A stretch of 64,000 nt of DNA from CBDHGY01 sp965263325 (GCA_965263325.1 CBDHGY010000002.1:1798001-1862000); one strand, 5' to 3'. Counted from the first letter of the stretch, positions 36,958 to 45,495 are shown. Numbers and translations are program-made. Notes: a model not told the origin generated them from the sequence alone.

Positions 36958-38064
36958 TCAGACTATATCGAGAGTGACGCCTGCCCAACTGGCGAGTTCA
37001 GCATGTCCGCGCATCATTCGCATTCGTTGATCGAGTCTAACCTCAAGGCTCCAATCTCCCTCATCATGTGATCCGCCCAAAACCACTGAATCTGTTCTGG
37101 GAAACATATATAGCGCACTTCCGCCAGGATGACGCGCTATATAAGAATAGTCCAACTCAGGTTGAGCTTTTAGAAGGGTAGTCTGACCCCGGAATGGAAT
37201 TAGCATCTTGTCGCTAAACAAGCTTGCTGCTCCCAAACCGGTACAATTTACAATCGTTTGCTGCCTAAGACTAAGTAACTGGGAAAATGCAAGAAACTTC
37301 TTTTTTTCGAACGTAACGCCCTGCTGAATTAGCTTATTTGTAAGTGCTTCAAGATATAGGGACGGGGTTACAAGAAACGTATAGAATTCTTTCCGAATTT
37401 CCCGACCTAGAAACTGCTTATCATCCGAGACGCTTTGGCCTGTGCCAGGTTCCATCAAGTATCTGTGGAAGACTCTCTTGACACCAAAGCCTGGAGAGTC
37501 GACGAATTTTAGGAACCCTTTTTCGCTGATTGATCTGACGCGTTTATCTATTTGCTTAGTGATTTTGGATGGTGTTTTTCTTCCAAAACTCTCCGGAACA
37601 ACAATTAGCGCCCCTGCCTTATTCGACGTGGTGTTCGGGGGAAAGTGTTCTGCGATAATGTGGACGTTCTTCCCCCAATCCGCCAAAATAGAAGCAGTAG
37701 TCAAACCGCTAACTCCGGAACCAATTACGACATATTCTGATGCACCCGATGAAATGGCGATCTCGGATGCAACTGTTGCGCACCCCCACGAAAGTGACAC
37801 GCCGTCACCGCCATGTCCGTAATTGTGAACTATAAATTTGTTTGATATTTCTTGAGCTTCCAATCGGAAGCCAATTTGCCGCCACGGACGAAGTCCAACC
37901 TCACTCCTGAGCACGCGGTCTGGGGAAACCAGAACTGGCGAAATACTTCGTGCTATAACTTGGTTGTTAAGGGGTGAATTAGCTTCTTTATTGTTTGCGC
38001 AAGCTGAAACGATGGTCGAGCCCGCACCCAAAATAAATTTCCTTCTCGTGTGACAATAGTCCAT
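36958..38064 (-). CDS. Tat-exported, circularly permuted D-amino-acid-oxidase-like flavoprotein
   Basis: 368 residues from ATG 38064 (GGAGG 9 nt upstream). The N-terminus has a twin-arginine motif 'TRRKFILG' and a lipobox-like 'TIVSAC'. Next comes the block that normally ends D-amino-acid oxidases: 'GLRPWRQIGFRLEA' and 'HNYGHGGDGVSLSWGCA' (57-96). Only after it come the usual N-terminal FAD-binding 'YVVIGSGVSGLTTA' (111-124) and 'TTSNKAGAL' (145-153). The chain ends with the substrate-domain strand containing 'PRTDSVVLGGSHDEGDW'. The conserved blocks are thus in permuted order. It is probably a periplasmic oxidase of D-amino acids or related amines. The DNA is AT-rich like its neighbours. Confidence 0.85.
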   Translation of the reverse strand: MDYCHTRRKFILGAGSTIVSACANNKEANSPLNNQVIARSISPVLVSPDRVLRSEVGLRPWRQIGFRLEAQEISNKFIVHNYGHGGDGVSLSWGCATVASEIAISSGASEYVVIGSGVSGLTTASILADWGKNVHIIAEHFPPNTTSNKAGALIVVPESFGRKTPSKITKQIDKRVRSISEKGFLKFVDSPGFGVKRVFHRYLMEPGTGQSVSDDKQFLGREIRKEFYTFLVTPSLYLEALTNKLIQQGVTFEKKKFLAFSQLLSLRQQTIVNCTGLGAASLFSDKMLIPFRGQTTLLKAQPELDYSYIARHPGGSALYMFPRTDSVVLGGSHDEGDWSLEVRLDQRMRMMRGHAELASWAGVTLDIV

Positions 38065-38299
38065 CCTTTGCCTCCACCCAAAACTCGTAAAGTTCTCCCC
38101 TAGACTTCCATATTCCATGGCGCGTCCACAACTTCGTAACTATCTATCACTGGTCAAATCAAGACAGTTCTCACTAGTTTTTGCACGTTTCTGAAAAGAT
38201 AAATGTATGGTTCTAAGTCTTGGTCTCGCGTAAGTGACCTTGTTGAACGAGAATTTTGGGTCAAATTTGAGACAGGCACAGCTTGTGTCTACGAGACAG

Positions 38300-38410
38300 A
38301 ATTGGGCCAAAATTACACTGATTGATGCTGAATCCTTATGTCTGGATTTGCGCCCTTCTGAGCCGCTTACACCCTACAATCGTAGGGACGATTTTCGCCA
38401 GGAATGGACA
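38300..38410 (+). repeat. Dispersed repeat, copy A
   Basis: A full-type copy: GGGCCAAAATTACACTGATT, then GAATCCTTATG and TTTGCGCCC, the near-palindrome CCCTACAATCGTAGGG (38372-38387), and GACGATTTTCGCCAGGAATGGAC. It aligns by eye with the copies near 42.5, 43.4, 44.9 and 45.9 kb. The frame at 38234-38623 lies across it and is not a gene. Confidence 0.8.
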
Positions 38411-38465
38411 AATGATTTAGCTTCCACAATGTCGGGAATAGTCAAAATCGGTCATTCGAACAATA

Positions 38466-38551
38466 GTAGGGCAGTGCCCCGGTCGAAGGCCGATACCCGC
38501 CGTTTTATATCGATTGTGATCGGCGGGTATCACTGCGTTCAACCCGCCCTA
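38466..38551. repeat. REP-like palindromic element
   Basis: Nested inverted repeat: TAGGGC and CACTGC arms outside, and perfect 11-bp arms GATACCCGCCG (38492-38502) and CGGCGGGTATC (38521-38531) inside. A small hairpin GCGTTGC-GAA-GCAACGC follows at about 38553-38569. The motif type GTAGGGCGGGTT...ACCCGCC is a common REP-style palindrome in proteobacterial intergenic DNA. Confidence 0.75.
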
Positions 38552-38594
38552 CGCGTTGCGAAGCAACGCATGCTTGCCAACCAGCACACCTTAC

Positions 38595-38774
38595 GTGCCT
38601 TCAGATACTGTCGAATTACCTGATGAGTTCACAGATAGCTTTCCTGGGGACCCTATAAATGATGATTTTCCGGATGTAACTCCAAATGGTATTGAAATTG
38701 ACGGGCCAGGAGATACGGAGATAGTGATCGGTGCCGACGAAGACGGGGGCGGAGTAGAAGTTACGTGGACCTGA
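38595..38774 (+). pseudogene. Acidic 3' gene remnant or short ORF
   Basis: From GTG 38595 the frame encodes about 59 residues, very acidic (about 17 Asp/Glu), ending 'GADEDGGGVEVTWT'. There is no ribosome site before the GTG, and the DNA just upstream is the REP-like palindrome. I therefore read it as the surviving 3' end of a gene cut by repeat DNA, though a real short protein cannot be excluded. A strong hairpin follows the stop. Confidence 0.4.
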
Positions 38775-38786
38775 TAGTTTGATTTA

Positions 38787-38816
38787 GTAAGCCAGCAACA
38801 GTTTCTGGCTTACTTT
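38787..38816 (+). terminator. Hairpin terminator before the S9-like lipoprotein gene
   Basis: GTAAGCCAG (38787-38795) and CTGGCTTAC (38805-38813) form a perfect 9-bp stem with a 9-nt loop, followed by TTTC. It closes off the acidic remnant and sits 21 bp before the next start codon. Confidence 0.6.
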
Positions 38817-38833
38817 CAGGGGAAGTATCTTAA

Positions 38834-40654
38834 ATGAATAGTCAATTTTTCTTTTTAGGCGTATTTTACTTTGTACTGGCCGGATGCTCCACAGTTGATA
38901 ACACCGCTGGCCTCCAATCGATACAAAGTGGGGAAGTTCCAACTTTTTTTGAATTGGATTCAATTCCCGAAGCCACAGCGGCCGAACGTCCCTATAAGCG
39001 CATTGTAGAATTCTTATGCGAGGATAGAGACTGTGAATTTGGAGTTGCCTTGATTGAGCTTAAGAAAGCAAGGAAGTTTGATGCTTGGCTTTTTAAGAAC
39101 GGCAAACCAATAGAAAACTCTCCACTCCTTCAGGGACTGGATTCAAAAGATTCTGTTGTTTTGGGCGGAGAGCGTAGCATTTTCGTCGCTATCAATGGAC
39201 GGACTAAAGAGCCAGTCTTTGAAGGTCATAATGGTGATTCAGCGGCCTTCGAATTTATTATCGGATCCTCTATTCCCAATAAACTCTTCTCTATTCGAGA
39301 AGGTAGAGAGAGAGTGAGTTTCAACAGTTTCAAGGTTCAGAATGGTACCGTAATTATGGGTACAAGGAGAGGCCCTGCGAACAATCCAAACTTCAGCTCT
39401 GCAATCTACTTTCCGAATACGGATTCTAAGCACAAATGTACGTTTCGCGGCAAGGCAACAGATGTAACTGATGACGGCATTCTTATTCAACTCGAAAAAA
39501 GAGATGGCGTTATATCCGTTGAAATGCTAGATCGTTCGAGTCTCGCATCAATATGCGATGTTTCCACTCGAACTCAATTTGGTGTGTACCACGCTACAGA
39601 ATGGGCTGTACGAAGTTCTATAGCGACTAACGGAACCGTTTGGGTTTCACATGCCACGAATGGAGCTTGGCAAACTGAGTACTTCACATGGAGTTCAGAA
39701 GGCAGATATTCGAAACCTATTCATTATCCATTCTCAGATCGCTTTGAACTTCGGTTAAAGTCAAAAACACTCAAGGAAAATGTTCTTTCTGATCCGACTT
39801 TTGAAGTTCGTTCGGTATGTGATTTTGAATTAGAAATGAAGGAAGCCGACATTTCTGCGTTAAGCCAGTTTGAAACGGATGATGCAGACCACTCTGCTGA
39901 CTGCAATCTCGACTTAATTCAAATACTTGAAGGAGATGTTTTAGTTAGCAGGTACTGGATATTAGATCCCAATTTGAGCGAAGCTTTGTCATCAAAAAAA
40001 CTTGATAACGTCACTGTAATTGACGTGTACTCTGGATACGGATTTCCGATTACACTCGCAGATAGCGAAGGTAAAGTGGAACATCTTATTAATGAGGGTG
40101 CAACAGTTATTTCGACCCAACTTCCCGGAGACGGGGCCAACGGATGGGAGTTCGCAAATAGGGGAATAAACAATAGGCAATTGACGCTTGATGCTATTCA
40201 TCAAATTGTTGCTCAGGAAGCTAAAACTGGAAAGAAAATAGTATTACGAGGACATAGTTTTGGAAGCCAATTGGTATTGGCTGCTGCATATTGCAGTGAG
40301 CTTCCCGTTGACGGAATAATCCTTCGGTCGACGCGGTGGAGTGAAGATAGCTCTCTGTCCAAGTTGTTTCAACGAACGCTGGGACTCGCTGAATGTCCAG
40401 CCCACAAGCGTTTGAATACTGTTCCTATGGCGCTGATTATCCATGGAGATAGTGACGCGAGAGTGCCAGCAAAATCGTTGATTTACTTACAACGCTATTT
40501 GGCGGACAAGGTTATAGATTTACGCGCGCTTCTAATTCCCTCGATGAGCCATGATTACGAAGCAAGAAACACTGATCAGATAGAAACTGAACAAGTTGCC
40601 GAAATAAACGTTTTGCAGAAAGTCGGGCTTAGTCAACAACCAAACGCCAACTGA
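38834..40654 (+). CDS. S9-like serine hydrolase lipoprotein
   Basis: 606 residues. The lipobox 'VLAGC' is at 14-18. The N-terminal two thirds (about 40-400) look like beta-rich repeats of a propeller as in prolyl oligopeptidase-family (S9) enzymes, though the repeats are not obvious. The C-terminal alpha/beta-hydrolase domain has a nucleophile elbow 'LRGHSFGSQ' near 475, Asp in 'IHGDSDARVP' and His in 'SMSHDYEA'. It is likely a surface or periplasmic peptidase or esterase. AT-rich. A degenerate repeat copy follows about 215 bp downstream. Confidence 0.8.
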   Translation: MNSQFFFLGVFYFVLAGCSTVDNTAGLQSIQSGEVPTFFELDSIPEATAAERPYKRIVEFLCEDRDCEFGVALIELKKARKFDAWLFKNGKPIENSPLLQGLDSKDSVVLGGERSIFVAINGRTKEPVFEGHNGDSAAFEFIIGSSIPNKLFSIREGRERVSFNSFKVQNGTVIMGTRRGPANNPNFSSAIYFPNTDSKHKCTFRGKATDVTDDGILIQLEKRDGVISVEMLDRSSLASICDVSTRTQFGVYHATEWAVRSSIATNGTVWVSHATNGAWQTEYFTWSSEGRYSKPIHYPFSDRFELRLKSKTLKENVLSDPTFEVRSVCDFELEMKEADISALSQFETDDADHSADCNLDLIQILEGDVLVSRYWILDPNLSEALSSKKLDNVTVIDVYSGYGFPITLADSEGKVEHLINEGATVISTQLPGDGANGWEFANRGINNRQLTLDAIHQIVAQEAKTGKKIVLRGHSFGSQLVLAAAYCSELPVDGIILRSTRWSEDSSLSKLFQRTLGLAECPAHKRLNTVPMALIIHGDSDARVPAKSLIYLQRYLADKVIDLRALLIPSMSHDYEARNTDQIETEQVAEINVLQKVGLSQQPNAN

Positions 40655-40972
40655 TTTGGCTGCTGTTTTTGTATCTCGAATTAGTTGCTTCGAATTGATA
40701 ACAGAGGCTCCAATACCCAATCTGAAAGGCTCAGACTCTCGAAATAAACGAGGGACCCGAGGGTCTTAGGTCAGGACAAACCAACTTTAACCAGCCACTT
40801 AAAAAACGCTTTCGAATGACTGAAAGTGGCGAGGTTTGCCCCTATGCATTCTGGGGTTATCCGGCAGGAGAGGGCCAATTCGACACGAATTGTCGTTAAT
40901 TCCTTACGGCTTCTTATGCGCCCGTTCCCGCCGCCTCTGAGAAGTTGATTTCGACTGAAAAAGCAGGCTTCG
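40655..40972. repeat. Intergenic stretch with repeat copy B
   Basis: No gene seen. Bases about 40871-40940 (AGGGCCAATTCGACACGAAT, then TAATTCCTTACGGCTTCTTA and TGCGCCC) match the left half of the dispersed repeat and align best with copy E. The CCCTAC palindrome is missing. Between about 40741 and 40870 I see only short direct and inverted runs. Confidence 0.7.
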
Positions 40973-41668
40973 TTATCGGCCGAATAGCCTGGACCAGAAA
41001 GATTTCTTTTTTAAAGTACCAAGCGACTTAGACTGACCTCCTGAACTTTCTGCGAGTGTTTCCCATTCAGGTTGCACGCCATCCATCCATGGCCGCGCCA
41101 TAGTTCCTAACACTTCAACTGTGACGTCATTACCTGCTGCGCGCCGCAAAATTGCGCAAGGCAAAGAAAATTCAAGCTCGCCCCCCTCCTGATGCCCGCC
41201 CTCCATACAATACGCTGCGAACAAAGGTATTGCGCCATCATTGCTGTCCCAGTCTTGCCAATACTGGTAGGCCTTTTTGCCGTCCCAATTGGTGATTTCT
41301 TTTGCTGCCTCGCCCAATGCTGTGACGGCTTCGGGTCCTTCTATAAAGTTCGAGTATGCATATTCTTCGTTATCCAGGCTTTCGTAATCATCTGCTTCAA
41401 ACCTGGCTTCTGCCGCCGCCAGCCGCTCTATTTCGCGGCGATGACGGTCAAGATCGGGCTCTGCTGACAAAGAATATACGAGATTGCCGTGGACGGCATC
41501 ATACGCCTCATCACACCAGAATTGTGAGACCATGAGCACAGCTGATTTGATATCTGGGAAATCGGCTAACACAGCTCTTACCGGAGGCACTATTGACCGT
41601 TGAATGAACTCCAGGCGTTTGGCCGCCGCTTCTTCTGGCTCATATTTGCGTATAATATTATCGCTCAT
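40973..41668 (-). CDS. Hypothetical protein paired with the TIM-barrel gene
   Basis: 231 residues, no signal peptide, no family recognised. The middle is very acidic ('RFEADDYESLDNEEYAYSNF'); the C-terminus is basic ('KKKSFWSRLFGR'). 'YCMEGGHQEGGELEFSLPCAILRR' may be a compact core with Cys/His. Its ATG overlaps the stop of the upstream 221-residue gene by 4 bp, indicating coupled translation and a joint role. Confidence 0.7.
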   Translation of the reverse strand: MSDNIIRKYEPEEAAAKRLEFIQRSIVPPVRAVLADFPDIKSAVLMVSQFWCDEAYDAVHGNLVYSLSAEPDLDRHRREIERLAAAEARFEADDYESLDNEEYAYSNFIEGPEAVTALGEAAKEITNWDGKKAYQYWQDWDSNDGAIPLFAAYCMEGGHQEGGELEFSLPCAILRRAAGNDVTVEVLGTMARPWMDGVQPEWETLAESSGGQSKSLGTLKKKSFWSRLFGR

Positions 41669-42330
41669 GAACAGCCCCTAACGATTTCCAATTGCTTTGA
41701 TCGCTCGCTTACCGCCAGCTTATGTATATAGCTTTCAAGCACAACCGGAATATTGCCATCTCCAGCGCGACTACGAACCCACTCTAATCCAAATGTACCT
41801 TTTGTGATTTGCTGATGACTGTCTCTTCGTCCGTTGTTCGAAGAGACATGGATCTCTTTGATCTCCGGATAGTCTTGCAAACGTTTCCAGACCGCCATTT
41901 CCATGGCGTCTTGTTCAAGCTGAATAAAGACATGGCTAACATCCACCGCGAGCGGTAGCCGATCATCCATTGCCGCCTGGATTGCTTCGCCTGATCCAAG
42001 CGGATAACCAGGGTACATTGTTTCGAAGATGGTATTTGAAATGTCATCCGGCATCCACTGCTCCTCCGCTTTGCGTGGTGGGTGCACCGAGTCCCACGTT
42101 CCTGTTAATTTCAAATCCTCAGTCCATACCTGCTGCCTGATTGCAGATAGGCTAAAACCGTGATGGGTTCTTGTCGGCATTCCAGATTTGGTGACGTGTT
42201 CTTCAAAGCCATAAGTCGGCGCATTGCCGGGTGTCAGCTGTATCCCGTCTGGCTGAAGCGAAGAGAGATCATCAAACGCACTCTGCATGGGTCGCCCCTG
42301 GAGGCATGACAAGGCCAGATAGAGTTGCAT
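41665..42330 (-). CDS. TIM-barrel protein, xylose-isomerase/AP-endonuclease-2-like
   Basis: 221 residues. The pattern resembles the metal-binding strands of sugar isomerase / AP endonuclease 2 barrels: 'PTRTHHGFS', 'LAVDVSHVFIQ', 'EIHVSSNNGRRDSHQQI' (metal-binding-like D and H) and 'IPVVLESYIHKL' (Glu at a strand end). The chain is shorter than a full eight-stranded barrel of this family. It could be a reduced barrel or a related MNIO-type enzyme; neither is certain. It forms a two-gene unit with the next gene. Confidence 0.6.
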   Translation of the reverse strand: MQLYLALSCLQGRPMQSAFDDLSSLQPDGIQLTPGNAPTYGFEEHVTKSGMPTRTHHGFSLSAIRQQVWTEDLKLTGTWDSVHPPRKAEEQWMPDDISNTIFETMYPGYPLGSGEAIQAAMDDRLPLAVDVSHVFIQLEQDAMEMAVWKRLQDYPEIKEIHVSSNNGRRDSHQQITKGTFGLEWVRSRAGDGNIPVVLESYIHKLAVSERSKQLEIVRGCS

Positions 42331-42449
42331 GGTTCGATTGACCTCCGGATGTTACTTGGAAAAATCATACTCAGAATCGTACGAAGTCAACCAAACCATA
42401 CGCTTCATAAAGCGCTGACAGTCATCTGACGCTGCCTGAACTCGCAACT

Positions 42450-42525
42450 TATGAGAATTCACTATGTCTTTTGCGTCCGACCGAGACTCACGAACCCTAC
42501 GATCGTAGGGGTGACCATCTACTTT
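42450..42525 (+). repeat. Dispersed repeat, copy C
   Basis: Contains CTTTTGCGTCCGACCGAGACTC and a perfect 16-bp palindrome CCCTACGATCGTAGGG at 42495-42510. The left part is degenerate. It lies between the TIM-barrel gene start and the nuclease gene start. Confidence 0.75.
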
Positions 42526-42558
42526 GATTTTAATACCGAATAGCCTCAGGATTTACCT

Positions 42559-42993
42559 ATGAGACCTGCTGTGATCATTTGCATTTTTTGCGTGGCTGCT
42601 TGCGCGCCAGAAGCGGCAAAGCACATTCACAAGCCTGCAACAGAAATCTATTGGTCTGATGGAGATAGCGGACGCATTGATGGAATGAAGTTTCGTCTTG
42701 CGAACGTTGATGCACCTGAGACTGGCGGAGTTGGAGCTCGTGGCGGCGCAAAATGTGAGGCTGAGCGCGTATTAGGTTACGTTGCAAAAGAGTTTGTGGT
42801 TCAGCTTACTCGACTGGAGCCACTCGAGATAACGACAACTTACGGCAAAGACAGATATGGCCGCGAAGTAATCGATTTGTCGGTCGACGGGATGGATGTG
42901 GCCTTAGCTGCCGTTGAAGCTGGTCACCTTGCACCTTGGCCGCACAAAGGTCGCCGAGCGCTCGCTAAGAAACCTGACTGGTGCACTGATTGA
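42559..42993 (+). CDS. Thermonuclease-family (SNase-like) lipoprotein
   Basis: 144 residues. The lipobox 'CVAAC' at 11-15 is followed by a staphylococcal nuclease-like OB domain: 'DGDSGRIDGMKFRLANVDAP' with the active-site Arg and the Asp-rich calcium site, then 'YGKDRYGREVIDL' with the second Arg. It likely cuts nucleic acid outside the cytoplasm, for nutrition, defence or uptake control. Its stop TGA overlaps the ATG of a 35-codon membrane-protein gene. Confidence 0.86.
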   Translation: MRPAVIICIFCVAACAPEAAKHIHKPATEIYWSDGDSGRIDGMKFRLANVDAPETGGVGARGGAKCEAERVLGYVAKEFVVQLTRLEPLEITTTYGKDRYGREVIDLSVDGMDVALAAVEAGHLAPWPHKGRRALAKKPDWCTD

Positions 42994-43100
42994 TGGGATG
43001 GAACGATGCGCCAGATTACACCCCGCCTAATCCGCCGCTTTGGTTTTGGGTTTTGGTAGTCTGTGCGGTCGCATTCACAATAATCGTTACGGTGGTGTAA
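42993..43100 (+). CDS. 35-residue membrane peptide coupled to the nuclease gene
   Basis: ATG 42993 overlaps the nuclease stop (TGATG). The frame reads MGWNDAPDYTPPNPPLW, then a continuous hydrophobic helix of 18 residues, and stops at TAA 43098-43100. A Pro-rich head before a single helix is typical of real small membrane proteins, and the coupling supports translation. Function unknown; it may be an inhibitor or partner of the nuclease lipoprotein. Confidence 0.65.
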   Translation: MGWNDAPDYTPPNPPLWFWVLVVCAVAFTIIVTVV

Positions 43101-43585
43101 TTGCTATTTACTACCTAATGGGGAGTTGTGCTATCTGCGATCCGCGCTTGCGCGAGCGTATCAATTGCTATTCGCAATTGACCGATATGAAGAGCGGTCC
43201 GCCATCACTCGCGCTTGCTTGCGCAAGCTTGGGGTCTGACGGATAACGCTGGCGCACCGAGCTGCTCTCTGGCTTCGCTTCGGGAGGTCTCGGCGCTTGA
43301 TGGCGGATCGACGCGTAGCCTCGAAAAACACTGGGTCACCCACAATGCAATCGATGAGTGTCCGCCGTCTTCTTTTACGCCCTAGTGAGACAGCCCCTCC
43401 CTACTATCGTAGGGACGATTCTCGCCAGGTGTGGACGGAACTTCAGAATTACCGAATGGCATGGTTTCTCGGAATCGGTCGGTTGGGCTGCTCCGGGTCA
43501 TGAAGCAGACAGTCGATGTTCGCGCTTCTGACCGTCGAAAACATGTCGTAATTATGCTATAAACTCACAGAGGGAGGATGTTATC
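43101..43585. repeat. Intergenic stretch with repeat copy D and inverted repeats
   Basis: No gene seen. The first part holds arms TCCGCCATCA (43198-43207) and TGATGGCGGA (43298-43307), about 90 bp apart, plus small hairpins such as CAATTG...CAATTG. Bases about 43350-43440 are repeat copy D: CCGTCTTCTTTTACGCCC, GTGAGACAGC, CCCTACTATCGTAGGG (43399-43414), GACGATTCTCGCCAGGTGTGGAC. Confidence 0.75.
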
Positions 43586-44728
43586 ATGATTGTAAGAACT
43601 CACGGCTTTTGGCTTGGGCTTGCTTGTTTGGGTTTGATGACTGCGTGCATGCCCAGTCAACATGCTCACCTCAATGCAACACCGCAGACTCATGACGAAT
43701 GGATTGAAGCGTGCGACGGCGGTGCAAGTGATCCTATTGCGCGCGCGCGATATTGCGATTTGGTCGCGAAGTCGGACTTAACCAGCGAAAATGATTACCT
43801 CTGGGCCATTCAATCGGCTGGAAATGCCTATTACGAGCAGGGCGCTTATGAAGCAGCCCTTTCAGCTTATCAAGAAGCTGTCGACAATGGTGCGGGCGGG
43901 GATGCGTACGGTAATCTTGCCTACGCCCACGAGAAGCTCGGAAACTTTGATGCCGCAATAGAAAACTACGAAATTGCGTTTCGAGAAACCCGCGATGGCG
44001 ATTATCTGAACGAATTGGGCGTACTTGAAGAGGGGATGACCGCAGCGTCTTACTATTATTTCAACTTCCAAGGATTCACATGTAAATCGGTACAGAAAGA
44101 TAGTGTCTTACACCCCGCCAATGAAGTGATTGTTCAGGTGGTTACACAAGATGTACTGGGCGAAATTGCTGCGATCCAACTGCCCAAAAACAATGAATAT
44201 TATAGCAATGTCAAAGCAGGCTACAACAACAACCGCACCGTGAGTGAGCGGGTGTTTTTTGCCGAAGCTTTCGCGCCAGCGACGATGACAGTGGTCATGT
44301 GGGAGCACGATGATGGAGGGCCCTTAATTGATGCGGCCGTTATGTACGCTCCACTTTTTGCGGCAGGCCGGGCGGTTAACGCGACTGGTGCGCGGACGCA
44401 TCACAACATCAAGATGCGAATGCCTCCGACCCAGAGTACGGGCGCTTCACCTAAGCCGACGGGTGTCCTGAATATCGTATCACAGGCTGCAAAAAGCGCG
44501 CTCGGCACAAGCCATGATTTCATGGGCAGTGATAGTGTTCAACAGATCGTCGCTGCGGAACTTAAAGAGGCCGGAACCAAGTCAGAAAATGGCTTTACGT
44601 ATCACTTTAAGACCCACCACCGGCGCAGTGGCGCGAATTGCACCGCTTACTTTTATGTTGACGCACACTCAGGCCCAGACTGGGAGCAAAGAGTTATCGA
44701 GTATGTCGATGCCGCAATCGACAAGTGA
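43586..44728 (+). CDS. TPR-repeat lipoprotein
   Basis: 380 residues. The lipobox 'LMTAC' is near 17-21. Tetratricopeptide helices lie at about 70-140, with 'AGNAYYEQGAYEAALSAYQEA' and 'NLAYAHEKLGNFDAAIENYE'. The remainder (about 150-380) is a mixed alpha/beta domain I do not recognise. TPR lipoproteins usually hold other envelope proteins together. A clear GGGAGG ribosome site stands before ATG 43586. Repeat copy D ends about 145 bp before the start and copy E follows the stop by about 90 bp. Confidence 0.8.
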   Translation: MIVRTHGFWLGLACLGLMTACMPSQHAHLNATPQTHDEWIEACDGGASDPIARARYCDLVAKSDLTSENDYLWAIQSAGNAYYEQGAYEAALSAYQEAVDNGAGGDAYGNLAYAHEKLGNFDAAIENYEIAFRETRDGDYLNELGVLEEGMTAASYYYFNFQGFTCKSVQKDSVLHPANEVIVQVVTQDVLGEIAAIQLPKNNEYYSNVKAGYNNNRTVSERVFFAEAFAPATMTVVMWEHDDGGPLIDAAVMYAPLFAAGRAVNATGARTHHNIKMRMPPTQSTGASPKPTGVLNIVSQAAKSALGTSHDFMGSDSVQQIVAAELKEAGTKSENGFTYHFKTHHRRSGANCTAYFYVDAHSGPDWEQRVIEYVDAAIDK

Positions 44729-44820
44729 TAAGGGTGCGGTAGCCACCCCAACTTTGGTATGAGTATCGTCTCCTTTGACGCCGACTGCAGTCAATTGGTA
44801 AAACCATTCGACCGTCCACA

Positions 44821-44930
44821 AAGGGCCAATTCGAACCGGATTAGCCCTGAATCCTTACGGCTTCTTATGCGCCCCACTGAGACGCTCACTCCCCTACTAT
44901 CGGAGGGTCGTTTCTCGCCAAGAGCGGTCG
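44821..44930 (+). repeat. Dispersed repeat, copy E
   Basis: The best-preserved copy: AGGGCCAATTCGAACCGGAT, CCTGAATCCTTACGGCTTCT, TATGCGCCCC, CTGAGACGCTCACTCC, CCCTACTATCGGAGGG (44892-44907), TCGTTTCTCGCCAAGAG. No gene between 44729 and 44999. Confidence 0.8.
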
Positions 44931-44999
44931 TCTGCACGATATTAGCCATTGTCCAACTTGGGGAGAGTTTAAGACGCTCAGATTTTGGATTACACGGGA

Positions 45000-45494
45000 T
45001 CAAAGTAAACACTCTTCGGCACTGTGCAGCAATCTATGAGGATCAATTTCAAGTGTGCGCAAGGCCCTAATAGCAACGCCTCTCTCTTGACGAGCGACTG
45101 ATGCAATTACAGCTGCCCCGACAAGTGGCTTTGCTTTCCAGAAATTGGAGTGCTTAGCCATGTCGCGGACCACATTCGTGAATGACGGTTTCGCTCGAGG
45201 GAAAAATTTTTTTTCGATCAAGTCATCCGAGTTATTTTTAGGAGTTTGAATTCCGGCAGTTGTTAACGCGTCCCGATATTGCTTATCTATGGCTCCCATG
45301 TAGGCTTCCGGGTCACCTCCTGCTTGTTCAAATGCTTTGCGTGCCGTTCCGTCTGGCAAGTCGAATGCAGCTAAAACAAGATGCTCAGCACCAGCTTCTT
45401 GCTCACCCATAGCATTAGCATATTGCTCTGATGTCGTCATAAGCTGCGACACGACACGCATATTTCGCGCTCTTTGTTTGATTTGTTTTATCAT
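45000..45494 (-). CDS. Stand-alone Clp N-domain (ClpR) protein
   Basis: 164 residues from ATG 45494. It carries the Clp repeat N-domain pattern 'EQYANAMGEQEAGAEHLVLAAF' ... 'DLPDGTARKAFEQAGGDPEA' and has no AAA module, so it is a free N-domain. Such proteins may act as adaptors or decoys for ClpA/ClpC-type unfoldases. The start codon lies 1 nt after the stop of the small HTH gene (TAGGATG), so the pair is translated together. Confidence 0.78.
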   Translation of the reverse strand: MIKQIKQRARNMRVVSQLMTTSEQYANAMGEQEAGAEHLVLAAFDLPDGTARKAFEQAGGDPEAYMGAIDKQYRDALTTAGIQTPKNNSDDLIEKKFFPRAKPSFTNVVRDMAKHSNFWKAKPLVGAAVIASVARQERGVAIRALRTLEIDPHRLLHSAEECLL

Positions 45495-45495
45495 C

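Noticed and set aside
38234..38623. 129-codon frame
   Set aside because: It spans repeat copy A and the REP-like palindrome, so the translation is an artefact of repeat DNA.
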